Shown one piece after another: positions 26,061 to 34,864 of a stretch of 64,000 nucleotides of DNA. The notes under the pieces are model-generated. The model made no database searches. It saw only the letters and a list, made by a program, of their open reading frames with translations, and was not told the origin of the DNA. Source of the DNA: Halobacteriales archaeon QS_4_69_31 (GTDB taxonomy: Archaea; Halobacteriota; Halobacteria; Halobacteriales; Haloarculaceae); contig PXRP01000037.1 of the NCBI GenBank assembly GCA_003021655.1, positions 62,001 through 126,000 on the forward strand. Direction: 5' to 3'. Made by a program: the position numbers and the translations under genes. The stretch's first letter is position 1. Each line of letters begins with the position of its first letter.

Positions 26061-26719
26061 GCTGGCCCCGGAGTCGGCGCCCAATACCGTGTCGACGCCG
26101 ACGAGGCCGACCACCGCTTTTGGCCTCCGGTGGCCCGTGGTCACCGTTCCGGTACGAGGCCGTCACGGACCGGCTGTCAAGCGAGAGCGCGATGTGCAGT
26201 TCTGGCAGGCGGCTGGGATATGGACGGGGCGATACAGAGCGGTCGTTCGTATCTTTGGTCTGCTTGGGGTTCTCGTCCCGGTAAATATCCGAATCAGCGG
26301 CGTCTGTGAAGGGCCGTGGAAAGTTGGGGGCGCTCGGACTGACGCTGCTGTTTTTGCTGGGTGCCGCACCCAAATCATACATGTATGGTTCGACTGCCAC
26401 CGGCGACAGATGGAGCGGTTCCGGAGCATCGTGACGCGCCACGCAGCACCCGAAGCGAATAGTCGGTCACGTCGCAGACCGAAGTGGTTTCGACACGGAG
26501 ACCGAGCGCGTAGCTGTGTTTCGAAATCTTCGAGGAGTATCGAGCTACGGCAGGTTGCGCTGAATTTTCAATCTGTCGGAGGGGAACGAGCGACCCCGGG
26601 ACCCATCGAGTCCGGAACGACCACCGGAGTTGTCCCCCCGGCGCGAACCGACCACCCTGAACTCAAAACCCGATTGTACAACCGATGAATACTTGGGCCG
26701 GGCGGTCGTGGTCCCGGAC
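26061..26719. other. Long intergenic region, no gene seen
   Basis: About 660 nt between the ZIP gene and the TenA pair. Open frames crossing it have Arg/Ser-rich, non-acidic translations unlike neighbouring proteins. A short palindrome ACATGTAT-like word occurs near 26378. GC drops locally around 26270-26400. It may contain decayed mobile DNA, but no homology is recognisable by eye. Confidence 0.5.
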
Positions 26720-27385
26720 ATGGCCCTTACCGAGGAATTACGCGAGGTCGCAGAGCCGGTGTGGGAGGCGACGCTGGCCCATCCGATGGTCGAGCGACTC
26801 GGCGAGGGGACGCTGGACGAGGAGCCGTTCAGGTACTGGGTCCGCCAGGACTACGTCTACCTGGTCGAGTACAGCCGCGTGTTCGCGCTCGGCGCGGCCG
26901 CGGCCCCGGACTTAGAGCGGATGGGCACGTTCGCGGAGTTGCTCGACGAGACCATCAACACGGAGATGGACCTGCACCGCTCGTACGCGGCGGAGTTCGG
27001 GATCAGCGAGGCACAACTGGAGGCGACCGATCCCTCGCCGACGACCCGGGCGTACACGGACTTTCTCGTTCGCGTGGCCGCCGAGGGGACCTTCGGCGAC
27101 CTCGTCGCGGCGCTGCTCCCCTGTATGTGGGGATTCAACGTGACCGGGCGGCGCCTCGCCGAGCGGGGACTCCCCGACCACAACCAATACGCGGCGTGGA
27201 TCGAGATGTACGCCGGCGAGGAGTTCACCGAACTGGCCGAGTGGTGCAAGGACCTGATGGACGACGTGGCCGCCGAGTCGACCGCCCGCGACCGGGAGCG
27301 CTACCGGGAGTTGTTCCTGACCAGTGCGCGCTACGAGTACATGTTCTGGGACGCCGCCTGGCGCCAGGAGGAGTGGCCGGTGTGA
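26720..27385 (+). CDS. tenA: TenA family aminopyrimidine aminohydrolase/thiaminase II (Cys type)
   Basis: The 221-residue protein matches the Cys-containing TenA class. Equivalents of the known active-site residues fall at the same numbers: D44 and Y47 (RQDYVY), Y112, C135 (LLPCMWGF), Y164 and E206 (YEYMFW); position 139 is Phe rather than Tyr. TenA-C enzymes hydrolyse aminopyrimidine derivatives in thiamine salvage. ATG 26720 gives the normal family length. It is coupled to a second TenA-like gene by a 4-nt GTGA overlap. Confidence 0.88.
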   Translation: MALTEELREVAEPVWEATLAHPMVERLGEGTLDEEPFRYWVRQDYVYLVEYSRVFALGAAAAPDLERMGTFAELLDETINTEMDLHRSYAAEFGISEAQLEATDPSPTTRAYTDFLVRVAAEGTFGDLVAALLPCMWGFNVTGRRLAERGLPDHNQYAAWIEMYAGEEFTELAEWCKDLMDDVAAESTARDRERYRELFLTSARYEYMFWDAAWRQEEWPV

Positions 27386-28101
27386 GTCCCGACCCGGACG
27401 GTGGGGCCGGCAGGACCCGGCCGACACGCGAGCCCTTCGCCGACAGCGGCCACGACCGCTTCACCGGGTGGCTCCGCGCCCGCTCGGAACCGGACTGGAC
27501 CGCGGCGACCGAACACCGCTTCACCGAGGAACTGGCCGCCGACACGCTCGAAGACGACGTCTTTCGCCGGTACCTGGTCGCTGACTTCCGCTTCGTGGAG
27601 ACGCTGACCGCGACCATCGGCTACGCCGCCGCGCAGGCGCCGACGACCGACGCGAAGGCACGACTCGCGGGATTCCTCGAAACCGTCGCCACCGACGAGA
27701 CCGACTACTTCGAGCGGTCCTTCGACGCGCTCGACGTTCCGGAGAGCGACCGCACCGGTCCGGCCGAGCGCCCGGTCACCCGCGAGTTCGACGACCTGCT
27801 CCGGCGGGCGAGCCTGGAGGGCGGCTACGCCGAGACGCTGGCCGTGTTCGTCCCCGCCGAGTGGGTCTACCTGACCTGGGCGAGCCGCGCCGCCGAGGGC
27901 GACCGGCCCGACCGCTTCTACCTCGACGAGTGGATCGACCTCCACGCAGTCGAGGCCTTCGAGGCGTTCGTGACCTGGCTGCGCGACCAACTCGACGCCG
28001 TCGGGCCGGCGCTCGCGCCCGAGCGCCAGGAGCGTGTTGCGACGCTGTTCGAGCGCTCCGTCGACCTGGAGGTCCGGTTCTTCGACGCGGCCTATGAGTA
28101 G
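27382..28101 (+). CDS. TenA-like protein lacking the active-site Cys
   Basis: The 239-residue protein begins at GTG 27382, overlapping the previous stop. It keeps the TenA four-helix pattern with D68 (VADFRFVET) and a C-terminal acidic residue (LEVRFFDAAYE). The segment equivalent to the catalytic-Cys loop reads VFVPAEWVYLTWA, with no cysteine. This resembles the TenA-E branch, which uses Glu and is linked to thiamine-precursor salvage. The two gene products may form a heteromer or act in sequence. An Asp/Gly-rich N-terminal extension of about 20 residues precedes the fold. Confidence 0.8.
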   Translation: MSPDPDGGAGRTRPTREPFADSGHDRFTGWLRARSEPDWTAATEHRFTEELAADTLEDDVFRRYLVADFRFVETLTATIGYAAAQAPTTDAKARLAGFLETVATDETDYFERSFDALDVPESDRTGPAERPVTREFDDLLRRASLEGGYAETLAVFVPAEWVYLTWASRAAEGDRPDRFYLDEWIDLHAVEAFEAFVTWLRDQLDAVGPALAPERQERVATLFERSVDLEVRFFDAAYE

Positions 28102-28162
28102 CGCCCACGGCCAGTCGGACTGGCGCCCCCGTACCTCTGGGAGCGTGTGGTCGGCCTACCCC

Positions 28163-28951
28163 TCACTCCCCCTCGAACTCCGGTTCGCGCTTCTCGACGA
28201 ACGCGTGGACCCCTTCGGTGTGGTCGGCGGTCTGTGCGGCCTCGACCTGCGCGTCCGTCTCGGCACGGACGGCGTCGGGCAGCGACCGCTGGTGACCCGC
28301 TTCGAGGAGGCGCTTGGAGGCGACGAGAGCCCGCGTCGGCCCGGTCGCGACCTCTTCGAGGAACGCCTCGAGTTCCTCGTCGAACGTCTCGGCGGGGTAG
28401 ACCCGGTTGAACAGACCGAGTGCCTCGGCTTCAGGGGCGTCGAGCATATCACCGGTGAACACCAGTTCCTTCGCCGTCGACTCGCCGACGATCCGCGGCA
28501 GCAAGTAGGAGGTCCCGGAGTCGACGACCAGACCGAGCCGGCGGAAGCCGAAACTGATCCGGGCCGCATCGCTGGCGAGGACGACGTCGCAGGCGATCGC
28601 GAGCGCGCCGCCGGCGCCGTAGGCCGGGCCCTCAACGGCCGCGACGGTCGGGAGTTCACAGCCCGCGACGGCCGTCACCGCCGACGCCGTGCGCTCGACG
28701 GCCGCTCTGGCGTCCGCGGGGTCGCGCCGGTCGTCCTCGATGCCGTCGACCATCGCGTTCACGTCCCCGCCGGCACAGAACGCGGGGCCGTTGCCCGCTA
28801 CGACGACACAGCGGGCGTCGCTCTCGGCGACCCGCTCCATGGCGTCGACGAGCCCGTCCGCCACGTCTTCGGTCAGTGCGTTCCGGAGGTCGGGGTTGTC
28901 GAGCGTGACGCGCGCGACACCGTCCGAGGCGTCGAGTGAGACCCGATCCAT
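28163..28951 (-). CDS. Enoyl-CoA hydratase/isomerase family protein
   Basis: A 262-residue crotonase-fold protein. The oxyanion-hole segments are GNGPAFCAGGDVNAM and YGAGGALAIACDVVLAS. The active-site region FGFRRLGLVVDSGTSYLLPRIVG carries an Asp where PaaG-type enzymes have one, rather than the paired Glu of classic hydratases. It probably hydrates or isomerises an enoyl-CoA in fatty or aromatic acid breakdown. A TATA-like AGGCTTATCC lies about 28 nt upstream of the ATG. No other beta-oxidation genes are adjacent. Confidence 0.88.
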   Translation of the reverse strand: MDRVSLDASDGVARVTLDNPDLRNALTEDVADGLVDAMERVAESDARCVVVAGNGPAFCAGGDVNAMVDGIEDDRRDPADARAAVERTASAVTAVAGCELPTVAAVEGPAYGAGGALAIACDVVLASDAARISFGFRRLGLVVDSGTSYLLPRIVGESTAKELVFTGDMLDAPEAEALGLFNRVYPAETFDEELEAFLEEVATGPTRALVASKRLLEAGHQRSLPDAVRAETDAQVEAAQTADHTEGVHAFVEKREPEFEGE

Positions 28952-29030
28952 GCCCTGACAGACGGGTGGGTCCGGGATAAGCCTGGGCGGCCGTTCGGTC
29001 GACCGTGGAACCGCGCGCGGGATCCGGCCG

Positions 29031-29220
29031 TCACCCCATCCTGCGGTTGAGGAAGTCCAGAACCAGCTCCCACGCGGTGGTCTGTTCGGCGGCCGACTGC
29101 GGCCAGTGGTCCTGGTCGAGTGCTTCGTACTCGAAGTCCACAGCTGGCTCGTACCCAGCGTCTACGAGCGCATCACGAGGGTGTACCCGTCGGCCGCGTC
29201 GTCGCGTGCCAGGAGGTCGG
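29031..29220 (-). pseudogene. 3' relic of an alpha/beta hydrolase gene
   Basis: The minus strand encodes about 40-55 residues resembling the C-terminus of an alpha/beta hydrolase (ALVDAGYEPAVDFEYEAL, then DHWPQSAAEQTTAWE with a His that could be the triad member, and VLDFLNRRMG). Just upstream, in another frame, DLLARDDAADGYTLVM looks like preceding sequence, so a frameshift plus loss of the first two-thirds is likely. No full-length gene is present. The reading is tentative. Confidence 0.45.
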
Positions 29221-29310
29221 TGACACCGGGGGTTCGAGACGCCGACGCGCGACCGAGCGCCCAACTCGTTGGGGGGACAGTTTCTCCCGTCGGTGTCCGT
29301 TAATACGAGT

Positions 29311-30708
29311 ATGCAGATCCACTGGCACCGGCGGGACCTGCGCGTGGCCGACAACCCCGCCCTGGCGACCGCCGCGGCCGGCGGGCCCGCGCTCGGGCTG
29401 TTCGTCTTCGACGACGCCGTCCTGACCCACGCCGGCCCGCCCCGCGTCGCCTTCATGCTCGACGCCCTGGACTCGCTGCGGTCGGCCTACCGCGAGCGCG
29501 GCAGCGACCTGCTGGTCCGCCACGGCGACCCCCGCGAGGTCGTCCCCGCGGTCGCCCGCGAGTTCGGCGCCGACGGCGTCACCTGGGGCAAAGAGGTATC
29601 GGGCCTGGGGCGCGAGCGCGACGCCGCCGTCCGCCGGGCGCTCAACGACGCGGACGTGTCTCGCGAGGCCGTCCAGAACGCCCTGCTCCACGAACCGGGG
29701 TCGATCCGCACCAACGCCGGCGAGGTCTACTCCGTCTACACGTACTTCTGGAAGAAGTGGCGCGACCGGGAGAAAGAGTCGCCGGTCGACGCGCCCGCGG
29801 CGGCGGACCTGGCCGACGTGTCCGACGACCAACCCCTCCCGTCGCTCGGAGACCTGGGGTTCGAGGAACCCGAGGCCGACGTCCCACCCGCGAGTACGGC
29901 CGAGGCCCGCGGCCTCCTGGCGGCGTTTCTCGACGACGACGTCTACCGCTACGACGACCGCCGGGATTACCCCGCCGACGAGTGCACCTCGCGGCTCTCG
30001 GCCCACCTCAAGTTCGGGACGGTCGGGACCCGCGAGGTCCACGAGGCGGTGAGCGAGGCGAAGGCGTCGGCCGCCGGCGCGGACCGCGAGTCAGTCGCGG
30101 AGTTCGAGTCACAGCTCGCCTGGCGGGAGTTCTACGCCCACGTCCTCTGGGACCGCCCGGACGTGGTGACCGAGAATTTCACAGACTACGAGCACCCGAT
30201 CGAGTGGCGCGAGGACCCCGAGGGGTTGCGGGCCTGGAAGGAGGGCCAGACGGGCTATCCCATCGTCGACGCGGGGATGCGCCAGCTCCGCCGCAAGGCG
30301 TACATGCACAACCGCGTCCGGATGATAGTCGCCTCCTTCCTGACCAAGGACCTCATGATAGACTGGCGCGAGGGGTACGACTGGTTCCGGGAGAAACTGG
30401 TCGACCACGACACCGCCAACGACAACGGCGGCTGGCAGTGGGCCGCCTCCACCGGCACCGACGCACAGCCGTACTTCCGGGTCTTCAACCCGATGACCCA
30501 GGGTGAACGCTACGACCCCGACGCCGAGTACATCCGCGAGTACGTCCCCGAACTGCGTGACGTGCCCGTCGACGCCATCCACGGGTGGCACGGACTCGAC
30601 GAGGGCCGCCGCCGGATGCTCGCGCCCGACTACCCCGCCCCTATCGTCGACCACGGCCAGCGCCGCGAGGCGGCCATCGCGATGTTCGAGGCCGCCCGCG
30701 GAGAGTGA
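29311..30708 (+). CDS. phr: Deoxyribodipyrimidine photolyase (class I, FAD-dependent)
   Basis: The 465-residue protein has an N-terminal alpha/beta antenna domain (MQIHWHRRDLRVADN) and a C-terminal FAD domain. FAD-domain motifs are TGYPIVDAGMRQL, YMHNRVRMIVASFL, DNGGWQWAASTG and TDAQPYFRVFNP. It repairs UV-induced cyclobutane pyrimidine dimers using visible light. ATG 29311 places the antenna domain at the N-terminus, as usual for the family. A linker around residues 160-205 is acidic, as expected for a halophile. It is a single gene after a hydrolase relic. Confidence 0.93.
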   Translation: MQIHWHRRDLRVADNPALATAAAGGPALGLFVFDDAVLTHAGPPRVAFMLDALDSLRSAYRERGSDLLVRHGDPREVVPAVAREFGADGVTWGKEVSGLGRERDAAVRRALNDADVSREAVQNALLHEPGSIRTNAGEVYSVYTYFWKKWRDREKESPVDAPAAADLADVSDDQPLPSLGDLGFEEPEADVPPASTAEARGLLAAFLDDDVYRYDDRRDYPADECTSRLSAHLKFGTVGTREVHEAVSEAKASAAGADRESVAEFESQLAWREFYAHVLWDRPDVVTENFTDYEHPIEWREDPEGLRAWKEGQTGYPIVDAGMRQLRRKAYMHNRVRMIVASFLTKDLMIDWREGYDWFREKLVDHDTANDNGGWQWAASTGTDAQPYFRVFNPMTQGERYDPDAEYIREYVPELRDVPVDAIHGWHGLDEGRRRMLAPDYPAPIVDHGQRREAAIAMFEAARGE

Positions 30709-30853
30709 CCGCGGGCCCGCCGCGCCTGGCCGGCGAGACCCGAGGCGTTCACGGCTGCTCGTCGGCGTCCCGCCCTCCGATTATCTCCGATTGAAATGTC
30801 ACCGACAGTGATTAAGACCCCCTTCGCATACCCCCGACGACGGAGTCGCCAGC

Positions 30854-32818
30854 ATGGTCTCACAGTTGTTCACGGTCGGCGTCGTCTGGGGGTCGGTACT
30901 CGTGGTCGCGGCGTCGACGGTGCTGGCGTGGCGCCAGCGACCCCGGCCGGGCGCGACGGCGTTCGCGGTGGCGATGCTGGCGGCGACGTGGTGGGTCGCC
31001 ACCTCGTCGCTCGGGCTGTTCGCCCTCGACCCGGCGGTCAGGGTGTTCTGGGCGACCGCCGAGTGGGCCGGGATCGTCACCTTTCCGGTGGCCTGGCTCG
31101 TGTTCGCGCTCGCGTACACCGGCCGGAGCGAGTGGACGAGCGCGCGGCGGATCGGCTCGCTGTCGGTCGTACCGGCGGTGACGTTCGCGCTCGCGCTGAC
31201 CGACGGCGTCTTCCACGACCTCGTCTACCGCTCGGTCGACTTCGCGGCCTTCGGGACGGTCAGCATCCTCTACCGGACGTTCGGGCCGTGGTTCTGGGTC
31301 CACGCCGCCTACTCGACGGCGTTGCTCGTCGTCGGCGGCGCGCTGGTCGTGCAACTGGCCACGGAGCGACGACTCCTCTACCGCGGGCAGGCCACGGCGC
31401 TGGTGCTCGTGGTCGCCGCGCCGCTGGTCGGCAGCGCCGTCTACGTCGGCGGCGCCTCGCCGGTGGAGGGGTTCGACCCGACGCCGTACACGTTCGTCAT
31501 CTCGGGGGCGGCGGGGCTGGCCGCGCTCACGCAGTTTTCCTTCCTCGACGCCGTCCCCGTCACCAACCGCGTCGCTCGCCGCTCTGTCGTCGAGAACGTC
31601 GACGCGGGCGTGCTCGTGGCCGACACCACCGGCCACGTCGTCGACGCGAACCCACGGGCCGGCGCGCTCTTCGACACCGACGACCCCGAGGGGGCCCACG
31701 TCTCGACACTGCTCCCCGAGAGCGTCCGCCCCGAGAGGGCCGAGGATGGAACCGGACGCGAGGGCGACGGCCCCGGAGGAACCGACCCCGGGGCCGACGG
31801 ACACGACGGGGTCCCGGAGAGCTGTGACCGGGCGAGCGCGGACCATGCGGTCGCGGAGGACGTCGTCGCCCACGAGCGCGGGGACGGCGTCCGGTACTAC
31901 GAGGTGAGCGGGACGACGCTGACAGACGAGTCCGGCGCCCTGACCGGGCGGATCTACCTGGTCCGGGACGTGACCGACCGCCGAACGCGCCTCCAGCGGC
32001 TGAACGTGCTCAACCGCGTCCTCCGACACAACCTCCGCAACGAGATGAATGTCATCTACGGCTTCGCGGACACCCTGGAGTACGGCGACCCCGACCCCGA
32101 GGTGGTGGCCAGCGACATCCGCGGCAAGGCCGAGGAACTCGTGGCGCTGAGCGGCCGGGCCCGCGAGATAGACGAGTTGCTGACCGAGGACGACGGCCCG
32201 CCGACGGACCTCTGTCGGGTCGTCGCGATCGAGTGTGGCCGCGTCGACGATGACTACCCCGGGGTCGCTGTCGACACCGAGACGCCGGGAGAGACCCTCC
32301 ATGTCGACGCCTCGGCGGGGACCGTCGTCGCCAACCTCGTCGAGAACGCCGCCCGCCATAACACGGCCGACGAGCCCAGAGTGACGGTGACCGTCACGGC
32401 CGCCGACGGTGAGGCGACGGTGAGAGTCGCGGACAACGGCCCCGGCATCCCCGAACAGGAGCGGTCGGCCGTCGACGCCGACCTGGAGACCCAGCTCGGC
32501 CACGGGAGCGGGCTCGGTCTCTGGCTGGTGAACTGGGGCACCACCAACGCGGGCGGTGACCTCACCATCGAGGACCGCGACGGCGGCGGCACGGTCGTGA
32601 CCGCCACGTTCCCGCTGGTCGACGCCGGAGAGGGTCCCGGGGCGTCCGGCCGCGACAGGCCGGGAGCCGACGGGACCGACGCCTCGGGCGAGGCGAGGAC
32701 GACGGCCAGCGACGGGGCCGAATCGACGGTGGCCGGCGACGATGGGACCGGATCGACGGGGGCCGGCGGCGACGGGACCGCGGGCGACGACGCGGTGACG
32801 ACCGACGGCGGGTCGTAG
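30854..32818 (+). CDS. Membrane histidine kinase with 7TM sensor and PAS domains
   Basis: A 654-residue kinase. Seven hydrophobic segments fill residues 1-about 230 (histidine-kinase 7TM module). A PAS-like region covers about 245-375, with an acidic Gly/Asp insert at 295-330. The phosphoacceptor H392 is in RVLRHNLRNEMNVIYG. The N box is in VVANLVENAARHN, G1 in DNGPGIPEQE and G2 in GHGSGLGLWLVNWG. The C-terminal 50 residues are a repetitive Asp/Gly/Thr tail (GSTGAGGDGTAGDD). It presumably senses a membrane-associated signal. No partner regulator is adjacent. Confidence 0.9.
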   Translation: MVSQLFTVGVVWGSVLVVAASTVLAWRQRPRPGATAFAVAMLAATWWVATSSLGLFALDPAVRVFWATAEWAGIVTFPVAWLVFALAYTGRSEWTSARRIGSLSVVPAVTFALALTDGVFHDLVYRSVDFAAFGTVSILYRTFGPWFWVHAAYSTALLVVGGALVVQLATERRLLYRGQATALVLVVAAPLVGSAVYVGGASPVEGFDPTPYTFVISGAAGLAALTQFSFLDAVPVTNRVARRSVVENVDAGVLVADTTGHVVDANPRAGALFDTDDPEGAHVSTLLPESVRPERAEDGTGREGDGPGGTDPGADGHDGVPESCDRASADHAVAEDVVAHERGDGVRYYEVSGTTLTDESGALTGRIYLVRDVTDRRTRLQRLNVLNRVLRHNLRNEMNVIYGFADTLEYGDPDPEVVASDIRGKAEELVALSGRAREIDELLTEDDGPPTDLCRVVAIECGRVDDDYPGVAVDTETPGETLHVDASAGTVVANLVENAARHNTADEPRVTVTVTAADGEATVRVADNGPGIPEQERSAVDADLETQLGHGSGLGLWLVNWGTTNAGGDLTIEDRDGGGTVVTATFPLVDAGEGPGASGRDRPGADGTDASGEARTTASDGAESTVAGDDGTGSTGAGGDGTAGDDAVTTDGGS

Positions 32819-32967
32819 ATCACCTACACCCGCCGTGAACGACGGGGTTTGTCGGTGGACTCCCTCGCTGACTAAGGTGGTCCCGCGACGGACCTGGGGG
32901 AGATGTGCCCGAGACGGCCCCCGGGGAGACGGGCCCGAGACGGCGGCCAGCGCGGCCCACTCCTCAA

Positions 32968-33006
32968 ACTTTAACACGCCGCCAGCCGTGGCTCCAGCCG
33001 GAGGGG
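32968..33006 (+). promoter_or_regulatory. Promoter and Shine-Dalgarno of the superoxide dismutase gene
   Basis: ACTTTAACA (32968-32976) is about 40 nt before the ATG, so a short leader is expected. GGAGGGG at 33000-33006 is a strong Shine-Dalgarno 7 nt before ATG 33014. This contrasts with the leaderless pattern of most genes here. Confidence 0.6.
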
Positions 33007-33013
33007 ATCTCAT

Positions 33014-33625
33014 ATGTCAGAACACTCAGACCCCGAACTGCCACCGCTCCCGTATGACTACGACGCACTCGAACCTCACATCAGCGAGCAGGTGCTGACC
33101 TGGCACCACGACACCCACCACCAGGGATACGTGAACGGCCTCGCCAGCGCCGAGGAGACGCTCGCGGAGAACCGCGAGTCCGGCGACTACTCCTCGACGG
33201 CCGGCGCGCTCGGGAACGTCACCCACAACGGCTGTGGACACTATCTCCACACGCTGTTCTGGGAGAACATGCATCCCGACGGCGGCGGCGAACCCGACGG
33301 CGAACTGCGCGACCGCATCGAGGAGGAATTCGGCTCCTACGAGGGCTGGAAAGGCGAGTTCGAGGCCGCCGCGAGCGACGCCAGCGGCTGGGCGCTGCTC
33401 GTCTACGACCCCGTCGCCAAGCAACTCCGCAACGTCGCGGTCGACAAGCACGACCAGGGCGCGCTCTGGGGCTCACACCCCGTCCTGGCCCTGGACGTCT
33501 GGGAGCACTCCTACTACTACGACTACGGTCCCGACCGCGGCAGCTTCGTCGACGCCTTCTTCGAGGTCGTCAACTGGGACAAGGTCGCCGAGGAGTACTC
33601 GAAAGTCGTCGGTCGCGTCGAGTAG
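33014..33625 (+). CDS. sod: Superoxide dismutase, Mn/Fe type
   Basis: A 203-residue SOD with the metal ligands in the expected places. His is in LTWHHDTHHQGYVNG, and a second His in NGCGHYLHTLFWENM. Asp and His are in LALDVWEHSYYYDYG. The Gly of the HNGCGH stretch and overall similarity to haloarchaeal enzymes favour manganese. It converts superoxide to peroxide and oxygen in the cytoplasm. Unlike most neighbours it has a Shine-Dalgarno and a clear downstream T-tract, in keeping with strong expression. Confidence 0.95.
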   Translation: MSEHSDPELPPLPYDYDALEPHISEQVLTWHHDTHHQGYVNGLASAEETLAENRESGDYSSTAGALGNVTHNGCGHYLHTLFWENMHPDGGGEPDGELRDRIEEEFGSYEGWKGEFEAAASDASGWALLVYDPVAKQLRNVAVDKHDQGALWGSHPVLALDVWEHSYYYDYGPDRGSFVDAFFEVVNWDKVAEEYSKVVGRVE

Positions 33626-33648
33626 CGACGACCCGGTCGAACTCCGCG

Positions 33649-33654
33649 TTTTTT
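33649..33654 (+). terminator. T6 tract after the superoxide dismutase gene
   Basis: TTTTTT lies 24 nt after the stop, preceded by GC-rich sequence; a typical archaeal U-tract terminator. Confidence 0.55.
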
Positions 33655-33669
33655 CGGCGCCAACTGCCA

Positions 33670-33746
33670 GCCCCGCGACCGGAATCGACGACCAGCCCCG
33701 CGACCGGGAGCCGGCGACAAGCCCCGCGCCCGAGAGCCGGCGACAA
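33670..33746 (+). repeat. About 26-nt imperfect tandem repeat, three copies
   Basis: Units begin at 33670, 33695 and 33721 with GCCCCGCG(A/C)CCG and end with a CGACGA/CGACAA-like word. The array sits just downstream of the superoxide dismutase terminator and before the next gene. Confidence 0.6.
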
Positions 33747-33794
33747 GCGGCGCGCTTCGAGGGATTTAGGCGGGGCTGTCGTCTACATGGCCCC

Positions 33795-34064
33795 ATGCCA
33801 CGGCCGAAAGCAGCGTTCGACGAGGTCCACGCCCTCGAGTTCCGCGAGCCCGACGAGGTACTCGACGCCGACTCGATGTACACCATCTACGAGGTCGCCC
33901 GCCTGCTCCAGGGGGTCGACCCCGACCGCGAACTCGACGTCGAGACCGAGAACGTCCTCTTAGACTGGGCGATCCCCTGGATGATGAAACACAGCGACGA
34001 GTTCGTCTTCGCCGAACCGGCCACCGACGACGACCCCGGCTACTACGGGCTGGCCGAGACATGA
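33795..34064 (+). CDS. Small conserved haloarchaeal protein (DUF5827-like)
   Basis: The 89-residue acidic protein contains MYTIYEVARLLQGVDPD and the strikingly conserved-looking VLLDWAIPWMMKHSDEF. It ends GYYGLAET. I associate it with a haloarchaeal family of unknown function (DUF5827, from memory). Its stop overlaps the next gene's ATG by 4 nt (ATGA), so it is coupled to a P-loop ATPase, which is the best clue to its role. Confidence 0.75.
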   Translation: MPRPKAAFDEVHALEFREPDEVLDADSMYTIYEVARLLQGVDPDRELDVETENVLLDWAIPWMMKHSDEFVFAEPATDDDPGYYGLAET

Positions 34065-34864
34065 CGGTGCTCGTGGTCGGCGACGCGCCCGTCGACGCCG
34101 GCAAGACCACCTTCGCGCTCGGCCTCGTCGAGCGGACGGGCGCGACCGGGTACAAACCACGTGCCGGCAACGACTTCTGGTACGACCACGACGACGTCCG
34201 CCGGGCGGTCGACCGGGGGCGCCTCTACGGCAAGGACGCGGCCGCCCTCGCCGCCGCGAGTCCGGGGGAACACGACCCCGAGGGCGTCAACCCGGTCCAC
34301 CGGCTCTGGCGGCCCAAACCCGCGGGCGGGTCCGGCCTGCTCGGCCGTGACGACCGCGAGTTCCTCGTCGACCGCGTCGGCGACCGGTACGTGGTCAACG
34401 GCACCGTCGACCTGCCGCCGCTGGTGCGGTCGGCGCTCCCCCTCGGGGACGCACGGGTGGTCACGTCGCTGCCCGAGTGCAACGATTCGATGTCGGACCT
34501 GCACCTGCCCGCCCAACAGCGGGTGCGCGAGACAGTGCGGGAGGCCGACCGCGCGGTCGTCGAGTCCTACGCCGACGTGGCGCGGCCGTTCCCCGACAGC
34601 GACCCTGACGCGGTCGCCGTCGTCGACGCCGGCCGCGCCCGTCTCTTCGACGGGCCACGCTACGTCAAAGCCTGCGAGGTCGCCACCGGCGGCCACGACG
34701 TCGGGCAACTCGAAGAACGGGTCCCCGACGTGACGGGCCTCCTCGACCCGAAGACGACGGTCTCGCTCCCGCCGCTGACGGCCGACGAGCGGACCGACCC
34801 CGGCGCGGTCGCAGACGCCTACGGGGCCGCGTACGACGCGGTCCGCTCGGTCGCCGCCGAGTGA
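34061..34864 (+). CDS. P-loop ATPase, substrate unknown
   Basis: A 267-residue protein with an N-terminal Walker A (GDAPVDAGKTTF, residues 7-18), resembling dethiobiotin-synthetase/SIMIBI-type loops. The middle contains GKDAAALAAASPGEHDPEGVNP and CNDSMSDLHLPAQQRV. A Walker B-like AVAVVDAGRARLF sits near residue 190, then GPRYVKACEVATGGHDVGQLE. No membrane segment is present. It may be a nucleotide-dependent ligase or switch; no function is assigned. It is coupled to the small DUF5827-like gene and ends immediately adjacent to the convergent metallo-hydrolase. Confidence 0.7.
   Translation: MTVLVVGDAPVDAGKTTFALGLVERTGATGYKPRAGNDFWYDHDDVRRAVDRGRLYGKDAAALAAASPGEHDPEGVNPVHRLWRPKPAGGSGLLGRDDREFLVDRVGDRYVVNGTVDLPPLVRSALPLGDARVVTSLPECNDSMSDLHLPAQQRVRETVREADRAVVESYADVARPFPDSDPDAVAVVDAGRARLFDGPRYVKACEVATGGHDVGQLEERVPDVTGLLDPKTTVSLPPLTADERTDPGAVADAYGAAYDAVRSVAAE

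Noticed and set aside
25945-26688. 247-codon frame running from the ZIP gene into the spacer
   Set aside because: Out of frame with the ZIP gene, Ser/Arg-rich and without any domain.
26061-26719. TPP riboswitch before the TenA pair
   Set aside because: The conserved aptamer words (CTGAGA and ACCTGATCTGGATAATACC-like) were not found upstream of 26720.
30860-33013. Long open frame on the minus strand opposite the 7TM kinase
   Set aside because: GC-rich haloarchaeal genes create long antisense frames. Its translation is Arg/Val/His-rich without domains, and the plus-strand frame has a clear kinase.
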